From Bacilliculturomica massiliensis (GTDB lineage: Bacteria > Bacillota > Clostridia > Peptostreptococcales > Anaerovoracaceae): a stretch of 64,000 bases of DNA. Within the stretch, counting starts at the first letter, position 1, and every line of letters starts with the position of its first letter. Positions 51,713 through 61,015 of the stretch are shown here, piece after piece. A program made the translations under genes and the position numbers. Under the pieces are notes generated by a model. That model searched no databases and was not told where the DNA came from. It saw only the letters and a list, made by a program, of their open reading frames with translations. Location: NCBI RefSeq assembly GCF_900605495.1, contig NZ_LR027603.1, forward strand, positions 1 through 64,000. The letters run 5' to 3'.

Positions 51713-52318
51713 TTACACCACGCGGAAAAAGCTCACGCCCAATTTGAGTCCATAGCAGAATATGATCGCGCCGCAGACGATATTGATACCGCGGAGAACA
51801 CGGTCGGACAGTTTGGCGCCGAACAGGTGAGTCAGGGTGGAAATACCCAGCCACCAGGATGCGGAGGCCAGACAGACGCCCAGGATGAAAGCGGCGGACT
51901 GGTCCGCCGGCAGAGACGCTTTGAAGGCGCCCAGCATCAGGGAGCCGTCGATCAGAGCCTGAGGGTTGAACCAGGTCACGACGCAGGCTGTGGAGATCAC
52001 CTTGAGCAGGGGAACATCCACATCGGTCTTTTCCAGGGATCCCCTGGCCCGCATCAGCTGAACGCCCATGTACATCAGCGCCAGTCCTCCCACGATGAGG
52101 ATCCCCATCTTCAGCAGCGGCGCCCGGTCCATGACGGCGCCCACCCCGAAGAAGCAGGCGACAGCCAGCACGATATCGAAAAACATAACGATAAACGCCG
52201 TCTGATACACCCGTTTTACGCTCTGGGTCAGGCCGGTATTGATGACAAATAAATTCTGCGCTCCGATGGGCGCCACATAGGCCAGGCCCAGCGTAAAACC
52301 CTGAAAAAAGTATACCAT
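51713..52318 (-). CDS. LysE/ArgO-family amino-acid exporter
   Basis: The start is MVYFFQGFTLGLAYVAPIG at 52318, with a weak site (AAAGGA, 12 nt). About six membrane segments are seen. The family hallmark GAQNLFVINTGL sits at the first loop (residues 19-30), and the TWFNPQALIDGSLML segment lies near 120-135. LysE/ArgO proteins export basic amino acids or related compounds. It is divergent from a MocR-type regulator whose relatives often control such exporters. Confidence 0.88.
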   Translation of the reverse strand: MVYFFQGFTLGLAYVAPIGAQNLFVINTGLTQSVKRVYQTAFIVMFFDIVLAVACFFGVGAVMDRAPLLKMGILIVGGLALMYMGVQLMRARGSLEKTDVDVPLLKVISTACVVTWFNPQALIDGSLMLGAFKASLPADQSAAFILGVCLASASWWLGISTLTHLFGAKLSDRVLRGINIVCGAIIFCYGLKLGVSFFRVV

Positions 52319-52366
52319 ATAAATTTCATTTCCTTTCTCCGCTGTGGTCGGACGCACCCCGTCGAC

Positions 52367-52451
52367 CCAGCCAATTTCATTTCTGTTATCCTTACAATAT
52401 CGTCTTTTTCATGGAAAGTAACCAGCCACTTACACATTTTTTACCCAGCCA
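52367..52451. promoter_or_regulatory. Three direct repeats CCAGCCA, candidate MocR operator
   Basis: CCAGCCA occurs at 52367-52373, 52422-52428 and 52445-52451, all in the same direction. Two copies lie 23 bp apart, about two helical turns, the nearer one just before the -35 of the regulator gene. MocR proteins are known to bind direct repeats in divergent promoter regions. Confidence 0.5.
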
Positions 52452-52455
52452 GTCA

Positions 52456-52484
52456 TTGACTTTGCCGCGGCGGCAGGATAGAGT
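52456..52484 (+). promoter_or_regulatory. Promoter of the MocR-type gene
   Basis: TTGACT (52456-52461), a 17-bp spacer and TAGAGT (52479-52484). It supports a start well downstream at 52582. Confidence 0.55.
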
Positions 52485-52581
52485 ATACCCGTCAGACAGC
52501 GGACTGGATAGACAAGAGACGGACAGCCGGCAGAGCAGACCGACGGAGAAACAGGATAACAGCGAAAGGGAGAGTACAGTT

Positions 52582-54075
52582 ATGGGGCAGGCAAAAGAGC
52601 CGGCGAAAAAAAAGAAATACCAGACGGAATTGCCGGAACTGGAGATCGACTGGAGACCGGACAGGGGATCGGCCGCGCCGGTCTACCAGCAGATCGTGGA
52701 CTATGTGAGCAGGCGCATTTCCGGCGGAGATTGGCCGGTGGGCAGCCGCCTGCCCTCCCAGCGCCGGCTGGCGCAGCAGTTCGGCGTGAACCGCAGCACG
52801 ATCTCCGCCGCCATGGATGAACTGTATTCTTACGGCGTGCTGGAAGGGGACCGCGGCCGCGGCACTTATGTCGCCAGCAACACCTGGTCCCTGCTCATGT
52901 CCTCCGCGCCGCCGGACTGGGGCAGCTATATCCGCTCGGGTTCTTTCCGCGCCAACGTTCCCACGATTCAGCTGATCAACAAGCTGGAATTCGAGAGAGA
53001 CGTCCTGCGTCTGGGCACGGGGGAGCTTGCTCCGGATCTCTTTCCCCGTGAGATCATGGACGAGGTCTTTTCCCGCCTTCCCGCCCGCATCCCTTCGCTG
53101 AATTATCTGGAGCCTCTGGGGTTGGCCGAGCTGCGGGAAGTACTGGCCCGACGTCTGTGCGCCCAGGGGATCGAGACCTCCCCTTCCGGCATTCTCATCA
53201 CCTCCGGTTCTCTCCAGGCGCTGCAGCTGATCTCTGTCTGCATGCTGAAGCCCGGTTCCACCGTTTACACGGAGGCCCCTTCCTATGTAAAATCCCTGCA
53301 GGTCTTTCAGTCCGCCGGCATGAGACTTTCCGGCCTGCCCATGGACAGCGAAGGGCTGGTGCACTGGAATATTCCACAGAAGCGGGAAAGCGGCCTTCTT
53401 TACACCATCCCTACCTTTCACAATCCCACGGGGACGGTCATGTCGGCCCAGCGGCGGGAAGCGCTGCTGCGCTTCTGTCAGAATACCCGGCTGCCGATCA
53501 TCGAGGATAACGCCTACGGGGAACTGTGGTTTGACGAGGAACCTCCGCGCCCCATCAAGACGCTGGACAAAAATGGCGTGATCCTTTATCTGGGCACGGT
53601 ATCCAAGACCATCGCTCCGGGTCTGCGCATCGGCTGGCTGGCAGGTCCCAGATCCGTAACGGAACGGCTGGGCGACGTGAAAATGCAGATCGACTACGGA
53701 GCCAGCTCCCTGTCCCAGTGGGCTCTGGCGGAACTGCTGTCCGGCGGTCTCTACGATCAATATCTGGCCTCCCTCCGCGTCAAATTAAAAGAGCGCAGAG
53801 ATCTGGCTCTCCGCGCCCTGGATCTTTACTTTAAGGATCTGGCAGATTGGAACATCCCCCAGGGCAGCTTCTACATCTGGCTGAGACTGAAGGTCAGCGT
53901 TCCCACAGACCGCCTGTTTCAGCGGGCCATGGAGGAGCGTATCCTCATAAACCCGGGAAGCATCTACGACTACAATAAAAATAACGCTGTCCGCCTGTCC
54001 TACGCCTACGCCGCCGAGGACCAGCTGGAGGACGGCATCCGCAGGCTGGCGAAAGCCGTTCGGTCGCTGATATGA
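52582..54075 (+). CDS. MocR-type regulator (GntR DNA-binding plus aminotransferase domain)
   Basis: The start is the ATG at 52582 (MGQAKEPAKKKKYQ), after AAAGGGAG; a longer frame from 52411 would include the promoter. The winged helix lies at about residues 38-105 (VYQQIVDYVSRRISGGDWPVGSRLPSQRRLAQQFGVNRSTI pattern). A class I aminotransferase domain fills 125-497, with FHNPTGTVMS, EDNAYGELWFD and the PLP Lys in YLGTVSKTIAPGLRIGW. MocR proteins sense PLP adducts of amino compounds. The divergent LysE-type exporter is the likely target. Confidence 0.92.
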   Translation: MGQAKEPAKKKKYQTELPELEIDWRPDRGSAAPVYQQIVDYVSRRISGGDWPVGSRLPSQRRLAQQFGVNRSTISAAMDELYSYGVLEGDRGRGTYVASNTWSLLMSSAPPDWGSYIRSGSFRANVPTIQLINKLEFERDVLRLGTGELAPDLFPREIMDEVFSRLPARIPSLNYLEPLGLAELREVLARRLCAQGIETSPSGILITSGSLQALQLISVCMLKPGSTVYTEAPSYVKSLQVFQSAGMRLSGLPMDSEGLVHWNIPQKRESGLLYTIPTFHNPTGTVMSAQRREALLRFCQNTRLPIIEDNAYGELWFDEEPPRPIKTLDKNGVILYLGTVSKTIAPGLRIGWLAGPRSVTERLGDVKMQIDYGASSLSQWALAELLSGGLYDQYLASLRVKLKERRDLALRALDLYFKDLADWNIPQGSFYIWLRLKVSVPTDRLFQRAMEERILINPGSIYDYNKNNAVRLSYAYAAEDQLEDGIRRLAKAVRSLI

Positions 54076-54094
54076 CCCGGTGACCGGCGTTTTG

Positions 54095-54829
54095 CTACAG
54101 CACGCATTCTCCCAGCACTTCGCCGATGGCGTCGCTGATCACCAGATCGGCCTTGCCGTCGTACTGGGTCTTGGATTTATTGATGAGGACCAGATGTTTT
54201 CCGCGGAAATACTGGATCAGCCCTGCAGCCGGGTATACCACCAGCGACGTGCCTCCCACGATCAGCGTGTCCGCCCGGGCGATGGCGTTCACCGCGCCGT
54301 TGATGCAGCTGTCGTCCAGACATTCCTCATAGAGGACCACGTCCGGCTTCACCGTGGCTCCGCATTTGGCGCACTTGGGCACCCATCCGCTGCAGTTTTC
54401 CTGATCCATGATATAATCCAGCTCGTAATGGGCTCCGCAGCCCGTGCAGGTGTTGCGCAGCACGGAACCGTGGAGCTCGTAGACCCTCTTGCTCCCGGCC
54501 AGCTGATGCAGGCCGTCAATATTCTGGGTGACCACCGCCAGCAGCTTCCCCTCCTGCTCCAGCCTGGCCAGAGCCAGATGCGCCTTGTTGGGCCGGGCCT
54601 CCCGATAGATCAGATTGTTCTTGTAGTAGTCGAAAAAGGTCTCCGTACTCTGCTCGTAAAACGTGCGCGACAACATGTGCTCCGGCGAATATCCGTATCT
54701 GGACTGGGCCTGATACAGCCCGCTCTCCGAGCGAAAATCAGGAACGCCGCTCTCTGTGGATACGCCCGCGCCTCCGAAAAAAACGATCTTTTTGCTCTCC
54801 TCCAAAATCTTTTTCAGTTCCTCATACAT
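54095..54829 (-). CDS. cobB: NAD-dependent protein deacylase (sirtuin)
   Basis: The 244-residue class-III deacylase shows the NAD-binding FFGGAGVSTESGVPDFRS at about residues 18-35, the catalytic segment TQNIDGLHQLAG with the family His in VYELHGSV shortly after, and the zinc ligands CTGCG and CAKCG about 25 residues apart. It removes acetyl or other acyl groups from lysines using NAD. Length is typical. The ribosome binding site is AGAGAGG with 6 nt. It is convergent with the MocR gene, 19 bp apart. Confidence 0.94.
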   Translation of the reverse strand: MYEELKKILEESKKIVFFGGAGVSTESGVPDFRSESGLYQAQSRYGYSPEHMLSRTFYEQSTETFFDYYKNNLIYREARPNKAHLALARLEQEGKLLAVVTQNIDGLHQLAGSKRVYELHGSVLRNTCTGCGAHYELDYIMDQENCSGWVPKCAKCGATVKPDVVLYEECLDDSCINGAVNAIARADTLIVGGTSLVVYPAAGLIQYFRGKHLVLINKSKTQYDGKADLVISDAIGEVLGECVL

Positions 54830-54947
54830 CTGCAGCCTCTCTTTCGCGCACTTTCATGCGGCTTGATTATGACTTTTCCTGTCATTATTGTGTGCCTTTG
54901 CGTGAAAAAAATCAAGGGCAGAAGAAAGATTCTCCCGGGGATCCCCC

Positions 54948-55715
54948 TCATCCGAACATTTCCGTCAGGTGCTTCCAGTACCGCACCGGCATGTACTGCT
55001 TCTGACACCGCGGGTTGATCCGCTCCCGGATGGCGATCGTCTCAAAGTACTGCTTCCAGAGCTTCCGGTATTCCCGTTCGCCCTGAGCCAGATCCACCGG
55101 CGCGTCTTTGGGAAGGACCGCCACATACCAGTGCCCGCCCTGAGAGAAGACAGCCTTTTCCCGTCTCAGATCGTGCAGGATGAAAGGATCATTTTTATAC
55201 CGGTCCGCAAAATGCGGGGCCATGAGTTCCACCACATCGTTGTCCGGTTCCAGTCTGGCGTAAAGCACCTCCGCCGGATCCCCCTCGTCCATCCCGGCGC
55301 CGCCTGCCCTGATCACGGAAAATCTCAGGATCCCCAGATAGCGGTGCCGTTCGGCATAAACTTTTTTCTCCGCCTGCTGCGCGTCAAACACGACGGGATC
55401 CGCATGCATCAGATCCACCTTCGCCCCCATGCGAAAACCCAGCTCTACGTAGCGCAGGATCTTCATCTCCTTCTCCGGCTCTGTGCACAGATATACGGCG
55501 TAGACCCTCCGCAGGGCATCGGATGAGATCTTGCCGCGGATGGCGTCGTACACTCTGGCCGCTTTGTCCCCGTCCGTTTCAACCATCCGAAACTGCCGCA
55601 GCATATTTTGCTGATAGCAGCTCTTCTCGAAGATCCCCTCGGCCTTTTCACCGTAGTAATGCGCGTAGATGCAGCACAACACCCCTTCAAAACTCCCATC
55701 GTACAAATAATCCAT
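54948..55715 (-). CDS. TIGR03915-family probable DNA metabolism protein
   Basis: The 255-residue protein begins MDYLYDGSFEGVLCCIYAHY, the signature of the family that always accompanies a radical SAM partner (TIGR03916). Later landmarks are HRYLGILRFSVI near residue 125, YVAVLPKDAPVDLAQGERE and the ending RINPRCQKQYMPVRYWKHLTEM. The C-terminal part resembles uracil-DNA glycosylase-like proteins, hence the DNA repair label. The activity is unproven. It starts 21 bp after the radical SAM gene and is surely cotranscribed. Confidence 0.88.
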   Translation of the reverse strand: MDYLYDGSFEGVLCCIYAHYYGEKAEGIFEKSCYQQNMLRQFRMVETDGDKAARVYDAIRGKISSDALRRVYAVYLCTEPEKEMKILRYVELGFRMGAKVDLMHADPVVFDAQQAEKKVYAERHRYLGILRFSVIRAGGAGMDEGDPAEVLYARLEPDNDVVELMAPHFADRYKNDPFILHDLRREKAVFSQGGHWYVAVLPKDAPVDLAQGEREYRKLWKQYFETIAIRERINPRCQKQYMPVRYWKHLTEMFG

Positions 55716-55736
55716 CCGTTCTCCCCCGTCTCCGCT

Positions 55737-57491
55737 CTATCGACTTTTCCCAGCGCCGTCCCGGACCGGTTCCGGGTCTGCCGCCGCGGCAAGCCGCGGC
55801 TGAGCCGCGCTGTCTCCCGAGTCCGCCGCCATACCTGAGATCTGCTGAGATGTGCCGGGCTGGGAGAAAAAGGACAGCTGCACCTCCGTCTCCGGGGGCA
55901 GCAGCTTCGCCCGTACGGCTTCCGCCGACAGCGCTCCCGGCCGCACCCTCCCTTCGGTCCCCAACGCCGCAATTGCGCTGGTCTTCCGGCCCCCTGCATT
56001 CTTTTTCGCCCCTTCCGTTTCCGGGCTTCCCTCCCCATCCGGGGCCGGCATCCGAAACAGATCCTCCGGGGCCGGCGCCGCCAGTTTTCCCCGGAGCCGG
56101 TCCGGAGCCAGATCGAAATCGCCGTAATATTTCCCCCCGCAGGTGAGAAAATATTTTGCCCGCTTCACCACCACGCCCATTTTCTTCAGGTCCTCAAATT
56201 TGACGGCGGCCATGCGGCGCTGTCTGACGATGCGGGCCGCCGAAATGTTGCCGACGCCTGGGATCCGCAGGATCTCCTCCATGGAAGCCCTGTTGATCTC
56301 GATGGGAAACAAATGAATGTTCCGCAGGGCCCAGTCCACCTTCGGATCTACCTCCAGATCGAAGTTCGGATGGTCGTCGTCCAGTATTTCATCGGCTGTA
56401 AAGCCGTAAAAGCGCATGAGCCAGTCCGCCTGGTAGAGCCTGTGCTCCCTGGTCAGCGGCGGCGCGGTGAACAGGCCGGGCAGGATGGGGGACTGCACCA
56501 CCGGCACGTAGGCGCTGAAATAGACTCGTTTCATAAAAAAGGTCCTGTAGATCCTCTCTGAGGTCTTGATGATCTGCCGGTCGCTTTCCGGCGTAGCTCC
56601 GATGATCATCTGCGTGGTCTGGCCTGCCGGCGCAAATTTTTCCCGGTACCCCTTTCCCCCGCTCTTTTCCCTGACGGCTAGCGGCAGCCCCGCCGCGTCC
56701 AGCAGTCCGCCTTCCCCCGCCATCCGCCTTTCGTCCGCCCACGTCTCCGGCGGCGGCGACAGGTAGGATAGGTCGCCCTGCTGAAACCGCTTTGCCTTTT
56801 TCTTTTCCTCCACCGCGCGGGCTTCGTCGCCTTCCCGCCAGCGCAGCCGGGAAAAGCGGTTTCCCGCGCCCACCACCGTTTTCTGTTCGATCATCGTTCC
56901 TGTTATCTGCTTCATGGGCGCAAAGATCTTTTCCGCTTTTTTCTGGGGCGCCAACAGGGCGAGGCTCTCTCTGGTGGGGACCTCCACGTTCACGCTGAGC
57001 CGGTCCGCCAGATAGCCGATGCGCTCCACCAGCTCCGGACTGACGCCGGGTATGATCTTCGCGTGGATATACCCGCAGAAGCCGTATTCATGCCGAAGGA
57101 TCCCCAGCGCTTCCAGGATCCGCTCCGCCGTATGATCGGGAGATACTTCCACCGCCGAGCTGAGAAACAGGCCTTCGATATAATTTCTGCGGTAAAACTC
57201 GATGGTCAGATCCGCCAGTTCCCGAGGCGAAAAACTGGCCCGCTCCACCTCCGCGCTGCGCCGGTTCACGCAGTAAGCGCAGTCAAATTCGCATTTGTTG
57301 GTAAAGAGTATCTTCAGCAGCGATATACAACGGCCGTCCGCCGACCAGGAATGGCAGATGCCTTCCTTCGCCGCGCTGCCCAGACTTCCTTTATTTCTTC
57401 TGTCCGCGCCGCTGCTGGAACAGGACACGTCGAACTTGGCGCTTTCCGCCAGTATGGTCAGCTTTTTCATCGCTTCTGAAAGATTGCTCAT
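55737..57491 (-). CDS. TIGR03916-family radical SAM protein, putative DNA modification/repair
   Basis: The radical SAM cluster motif is FTNKCEFDCAYCVNRR (Cys at about residues 68, 72 and 75). A helix-hairpin-helix DNA-binding element INRASMEEILRIPGVGNISAARIVRQRR lies near 400-430. The family is usually near 420 residues. This one has 584, owing to a charged insert of about 70 residues in the middle (about 220-290, rich in Lys, Glu and Arg) and a poorly conserved tail of about 110 residues rich in Ala, Pro and Glu. With its TIGR03915 partner it is thought to act on DNA; the substrate is unknown. Confidence 0.88.
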   Translation of the reverse strand: MSNLSEAMKKLTILAESAKFDVSCSSSGADRRNKGSLGSAAKEGICHSWSADGRCISLLKILFTNKCEFDCAYCVNRRSAEVERASFSPRELADLTIEFYRRNYIEGLFLSSAVEVSPDHTAERILEALGILRHEYGFCGYIHAKIIPGVSPELVERIGYLADRLSVNVEVPTRESLALLAPQKKAEKIFAPMKQITGTMIEQKTVVGAGNRFSRLRWREGDEARAVEEKKKAKRFQQGDLSYLSPPPETWADERRMAGEGGLLDAAGLPLAVREKSGGKGYREKFAPAGQTTQMIIGATPESDRQIIKTSERIYRTFFMKRVYFSAYVPVVQSPILPGLFTAPPLTREHRLYQADWLMRFYGFTADEILDDDHPNFDLEVDPKVDWALRNIHLFPIEINRASMEEILRIPGVGNISAARIVRQRRMAAVKFEDLKKMGVVVKRAKYFLTCGGKYYGDFDLAPDRLRGKLAAPAPEDLFRMPAPDGEGSPETEGAKKNAGGRKTSAIAALGTEGRVRPGALSAEAVRAKLLPPETEVQLSFFSQPGTSQQISGMAADSGDSAAQPRLAAAADPEPVRDGAGKSR

Positions 57492-57801
57492 GCTTTTCCC
57501 CGCCTTATTTTCCCGTTTCTGTCTCTTCTCCCTATCCTGCGGCCGTCTCTTTTCACCCGTCTACCTAACATCCGGACGTCCGGCCCCTTCCAGCCCCGCC
57601 GCCAGAAAGCAGCAGGAACATTCGTTCTTATTATACCTTATGGAGAACAAACGTTCAACAGCAGGCGCGTATAAGTGTCAATTATTTTTTACATACGTAA
57701 AAATCAGTTCACATCCGGCGGAGACCAAAAGGGGCCGTCAGGAGTCGAAAGCGTCAATTTGGGCGCAAAATCACCTGATTTTCCTGCTTATTTGTCAGTT
57801 C
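57492..57801. other. Intergenic region upstream of the amidohydrolase
   Basis: No gene was recognised. The stretch around 57685-57704 contains a near-palindrome TTTTTAC...GTAAAAA. No ORF has a usable ribosome binding site. Confidence 0.4.
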
Positions 57802-57830
57802 TTGTAATGGCATAAATTTTGCTATATATT
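57802..57830 (+). promoter_or_regulatory. Promoter of the amidohydrolase gene
   Basis: TTGTAA (57802-57807), a 17-bp spacer and TATATT (57825-57830), 91 bp before the ATG. Confidence 0.6.
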
Positions 57831-57920
57831 ATAAATTAGCTGTGTGGTCCCCTGGGGCCCGCAGGATCATTAAAGTATAGATAGCCGGCGGCTGTCCCTG
57901 CCGCCAGGAGGAGGTTTATC

Positions 57921-59681
57921 ATGAGCACGAAATACGACAGGATCTTTATAAATGGCAAAATCTTTACGGCGGACGAACAGCGCCCCTCCGCCGACGCCTT
58001 TGCGGTAAAGGATGGACGCGTAGCCTGGATCGGAGATGCGCGGGATCTGGATACCGCCGGTGAGACCACGGTGGATCTTGAAGGGCGCCGCGTGCTCCCC
58101 GGTTTTGTCGACAGTCATATGCACCCCATCATGCTCGCCGACACATACAAGCAGATCTCCTGCCTGCCTCCGGTGATCCACTCCATCGCAGAGCTCACAG
58201 ACGAGATCGCCAAAGTGCGGGCGTCCCAGGGGCCGGACCGCTGGATCGAAGGCTGGGGCTACGACGAGGGAAAGCTGGCGGAGCACAGGGCCCCCAACCG
58301 CTACGATCTTGACAAGGGCGCCGCGGACGTTCCCGTATCCATCATCCGCACCTGCGGCCACGTTCGCTGTGTCAACAGCAAGGCCCTCGAACTGGCGGGC
58401 ATCGACAGAAACACACCGGATCCCGCAGGCGGAAAGATCGACCGGGACGAGTCCGGCGAGCCCACAGGCGTTCTGCGGGAAAATGCCAGAAATCTGGTCA
58501 CCGCCGTCATGCCTGAGATCACCATCGAGCAGACAGTCCGCAACCTGGCGGACATGAACGAGATGCTTTTATCTCAGGGCGTGACCACCATCGCCGACAT
58601 GGGAAATCTCACCATGGACGGCACCGATTATTATGCGGTGTACGAGGCGGCAAGAGAGAAGGGCTTCCTTCCCCGGGTAGGAATGTACTATATGTGGGAC
58701 GCATACAAAAACATAGACGGATTTTCGATCCCTGCCGAAAAAGCCGATCCGCAGAACCGCACCCGCGCCGCGGGGATCAAGCTCATCGGCGACGGCAGCG
58801 TGTCGGGCCGCACAGCCTGGTGCGACCGCCCCTATCTGGGAAGCGACAGCGACTGCGGAATGCCTGTATGTACGCCGGAGGATATTCAGGAAGCCATCGC
58901 CTTCTGCAAGAAAAACAAGTGTCAGCTTTCCATTCACGCCATGGGCGCCAGGACCATCGACCGCGCGGTGGACGCCGCATGGCAGGAAGAGAGCTGGACG
59001 AGGGAGGGCACGCCCTATGTGCGGATCGAACACGTAGCCATGCCCACGGCTCAGGCCATTGAACGGGCCGCTTCCTCCGGCATCGCTTTCGTGACCCAGC
59101 CCATTTTCCTCTACGCCGAGATCGAGAGCTACCTGACCAATCTGGGACCGCAGTGGACGAAGGAAAACTACCCCATCCGGGACATGATCAAAGCCGGGAT
59201 CAATCTCAGCTTTTCCACCGACGCTCCGGCCACAGCCTGGGCTACGCCCTCCGATCCCTTCCCCTGCCTGAAAGGCGCTGTGACGCGCGTCGCATACGAC
59301 GGAACGGACTGCGGCCAGGAGCACAGAGTGGACATAGAGACCGCCCTCCGTCTCTATACCGCCAAGGCCGCTCCCATGCTGGGCTTTGAAGACGTGGGCA
59401 TGCTGAAGGAAGGCTACCGGGCTGATTTTATCATCCTCGACAGAGACATACTGGCCATCCCCGCGGAGGAGATCGACCAGGTGAAGGTCAACAAAACTTT
59501 TATCGACGGCTTTCCCGTCTCCCGCCGGGCAAAAAAAAACAAAAACAAAACCGCCTGTCTGCGGCCCTTTTCCAGGCCGCAGACAGGCGGTTCTTCTTTT
59601 TTTATACAATTTTCTGGACCGCGCCGGCAGTCGTCCGTTCTAGCCAGGAAGGCGGTCCAGCAGCCGTCCATCCAGCGCTAA
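57921..59681 (+). CDS. YtcJ-like metal-dependent amidohydrolase
   Basis: The start ATG lies 7 nt after AGGAGGAGG. The amidohydrolase-3 pattern is clear: a metal-binding HMHP in GFVDSHMHPIM (about residues 60-70), RTCGHVRCVNSKAL, GVTTIADMG, IHAMGARTIDRAVD, and FSTDAPAT near 435. These enzymes hydrolyse N-acyl or cyclic amide substrates, and the specific substrate is unknown. The natural end should be near FIDGFPVSRR (about residue 536). Here the frame continues 50 residues through an intergenic-type hairpin and stops only inside the end of the convergent patatin gene. The C-terminal tail is therefore probably a recent product of stop loss. Confidence 0.88.
   Translation: MSTKYDRIFINGKIFTADEQRPSADAFAVKDGRVAWIGDARDLDTAGETTVDLEGRRVLPGFVDSHMHPIMLADTYKQISCLPPVIHSIAELTDEIAKVRASQGPDRWIEGWGYDEGKLAEHRAPNRYDLDKGAADVPVSIIRTCGHVRCVNSKALELAGIDRNTPDPAGGKIDRDESGEPTGVLRENARNLVTAVMPEITIEQTVRNLADMNEMLLSQGVTTIADMGNLTMDGTDYYAVYEAAREKGFLPRVGMYYMWDAYKNIDGFSIPAEKADPQNRTRAAGIKLIGDGSVSGRTAWCDRPYLGSDSDCGMPVCTPEDIQEAIAFCKKNKCQLSIHAMGARTIDRAVDAAWQEESWTREGTPYVRIEHVAMPTAQAIERAASSGIAFVTQPIFLYAEIESYLTNLGPQWTKENYPIRDMIKAGINLSFSTDAPATAWATPSDPFPCLKGAVTRVAYDGTDCGQEHRVDIETALRLYTAKAAPMLGFEDVGMLKEGYRADFIILDRDILAIPAEEIDQVKVNKTFIDGFPVSRRAKKNKNKTACLRPFSRPQTGGSSFFIQFSGPRRQSSVLARKAVQQPSIQR
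59531..59603. terminator. Bidirectional terminator lying inside the amidohydrolase reading frame
   Basis: A perfect 16-bp stem, CCGCCTGTCTGCGGCC (59551-59566) with GGCCGCAGACAGGCGG (59575-59590), has an A-rich left flank and a T-rich right flank. It fits both the + and - gene ends, although both coding frames extend close to or through it. Confidence 0.85.
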
Positions 59682-60916
59682 ACCAGCCCGGAGCGCACCA
59701 GATAATAGGCGCCGCCGATCTCTTTGGAAAACAGCGCCAGCGCCGGGCGCGACATGAGGAGACTGCGTTTGACGTCGGCCCCCTTCAGATGTCGGGCCAA
59801 CAGGATCAGCAGCGTCTTTGAGTTGACCGGCGGCAGTTTCGCCAGATTGGTGAGGAAGCCGTTCAGTGCATTCTTGGCCAGAGAGCTCTTCCCCAGCACC
59901 GCCCCCAGCGGTCCGTTGTCCAATCCCTTCTCAACCGCCTCGATCTCCTTTTTCTCACTGTCCGCGTAGGCTGCCAGCGCCTCTGCCAACGCTCTGTGAA
60001 ACACTTCAGCGCCGTAGATCAGGCCGGGATCCAGCTCAAAGATGGCGGCGGCCTGTTCCGCGCCCCGCAGATGCCGTTTATCCATCTGACCTTTGATAAA
60101 GCAGTATAATTCGCCGTCGTACGCGCCGCAGGCCTTCATGGCGTCCAGATAACCCAGCCGCAGGATCCGGCGGGAGTTGGCCCGGTCGAAGCGCAGCCAG
60201 TTTCCCAGATCCCAATGGGACTGGATCATCAGACTTTGTTTTGCATCTTCCAGTTTCTCTTTCTTTGTCACGCCCACCGCGTCCAGATTTACGGCGATCA
60301 CGTGGGACGCGCCCCGGTCCAAAGCCATTCCCACGGGCATGTTATCCGAGTAACCGCCGTCGATGAACCGGCTGTCGCCGATCTCATAGCTCTGTATCGC
60401 CGGAAAACAGGAAGCGCTGGCCAGCACATAGTCGATGAGCCTGCCCTCCGGAATGTCCTCGATCCAAAGATATCGGGGTTCCATGGAAGGAAATTCCACC
60501 GTAACGATCCCCAGCTGTATTTCTGACCGGCGTATTTTTTCCTCGTCCAGCAGTTCCTCCAACAGCTTTTTAAAATCTGTATAACAGCCCCCGCCGTTTT
60601 TCAGCACATCTGAAAAATCGAAGACCTTGTCCGTCTCCAGCTCCCGCCAGACGCTGCAGGCGTCCTCCAGCAGTTCGCCCCGTCCCCCGTCCTGCGCGAT
60701 TACTGCGCCGTTGATAGCCCCTGTGGAGGTCCCCGCCACCAGGTCGATGGGAATGCCCATCTCCAGAAGCGCCTGCCAGACTCCGATCTGGTAAGCTCCC
60801 CGCGAGCCGCCTCCGGAAAGCACCAGGGCCGATCGTTCCCCCCGTTCTTCCTTTTTTATCTCCCTGCCTCCTTCTCTGCTTTTCGTTTTTTCTTCCTTTT
60901 TCTCTCTGTATCCCAC
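59678..60916 (-). CDS. Patatin-like phospholipase
   Basis: I chose the GTG at 60916 (MGYREKKEEKTK), 8 nt after AGGGGG; the frame runs to 61003 without a better site. The lipase core starts at about residue 28 of this start. It shows the oxyanion loop SGGGSRGAYQIG, the Ser nucleophile in AGTSTGAING and the Asp of the dyad in FIDGGYSDNMPVG. Such enzymes release fatty acids from phospholipids or act as acyl hydrolases. The N-terminal 28 residues are very basic and acidic (KEEKTKSREGGREIKKEE). The C-terminal third is helical and of unknown role. Its stop interlocks with that of the amidohydrolase (CTAA). Confidence 0.9.
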   Translation of the reverse strand: MGYREKKEEKTKSREGGREIKKEERGERSALVLSGGGSRGAYQIGVWQALLEMGIPIDLVAGTSTGAINGAVIAQDGGRGELLEDACSVWRELETDKVFDFSDVLKNGGGCYTDFKKLLEELLDEEKIRRSEIQLGIVTVEFPSMEPRYLWIEDIPEGRLIDYVLASASCFPAIQSYEIGDSRFIDGGYSDNMPVGMALDRGASHVIAVNLDAVGVTKKEKLEDAKQSLMIQSHWDLGNWLRFDRANSRRILRLGYLDAMKACGAYDGELYCFIKGQMDKRHLRGAEQAAAIFELDPGLIYGAEVFHRALAEALAAYADSEKKEIEAVEKGLDNGPLGAVLGKSSLAKNALNGFLTNLAKLPPVNSKTLLILLARHLKGADVKRSLLMSRPALALFSKEIGGAYYLVRSGLV

Positions 60917-61015
60917 CGCGTTTTCCCCCTGCCTTTCAAGGCTGCCGCCTGTTCGCCTCAGCCATAGGTGCCCTTTGACTGAAGCTACATTATTATACTG
61001 CACGATCCCCGCGGA

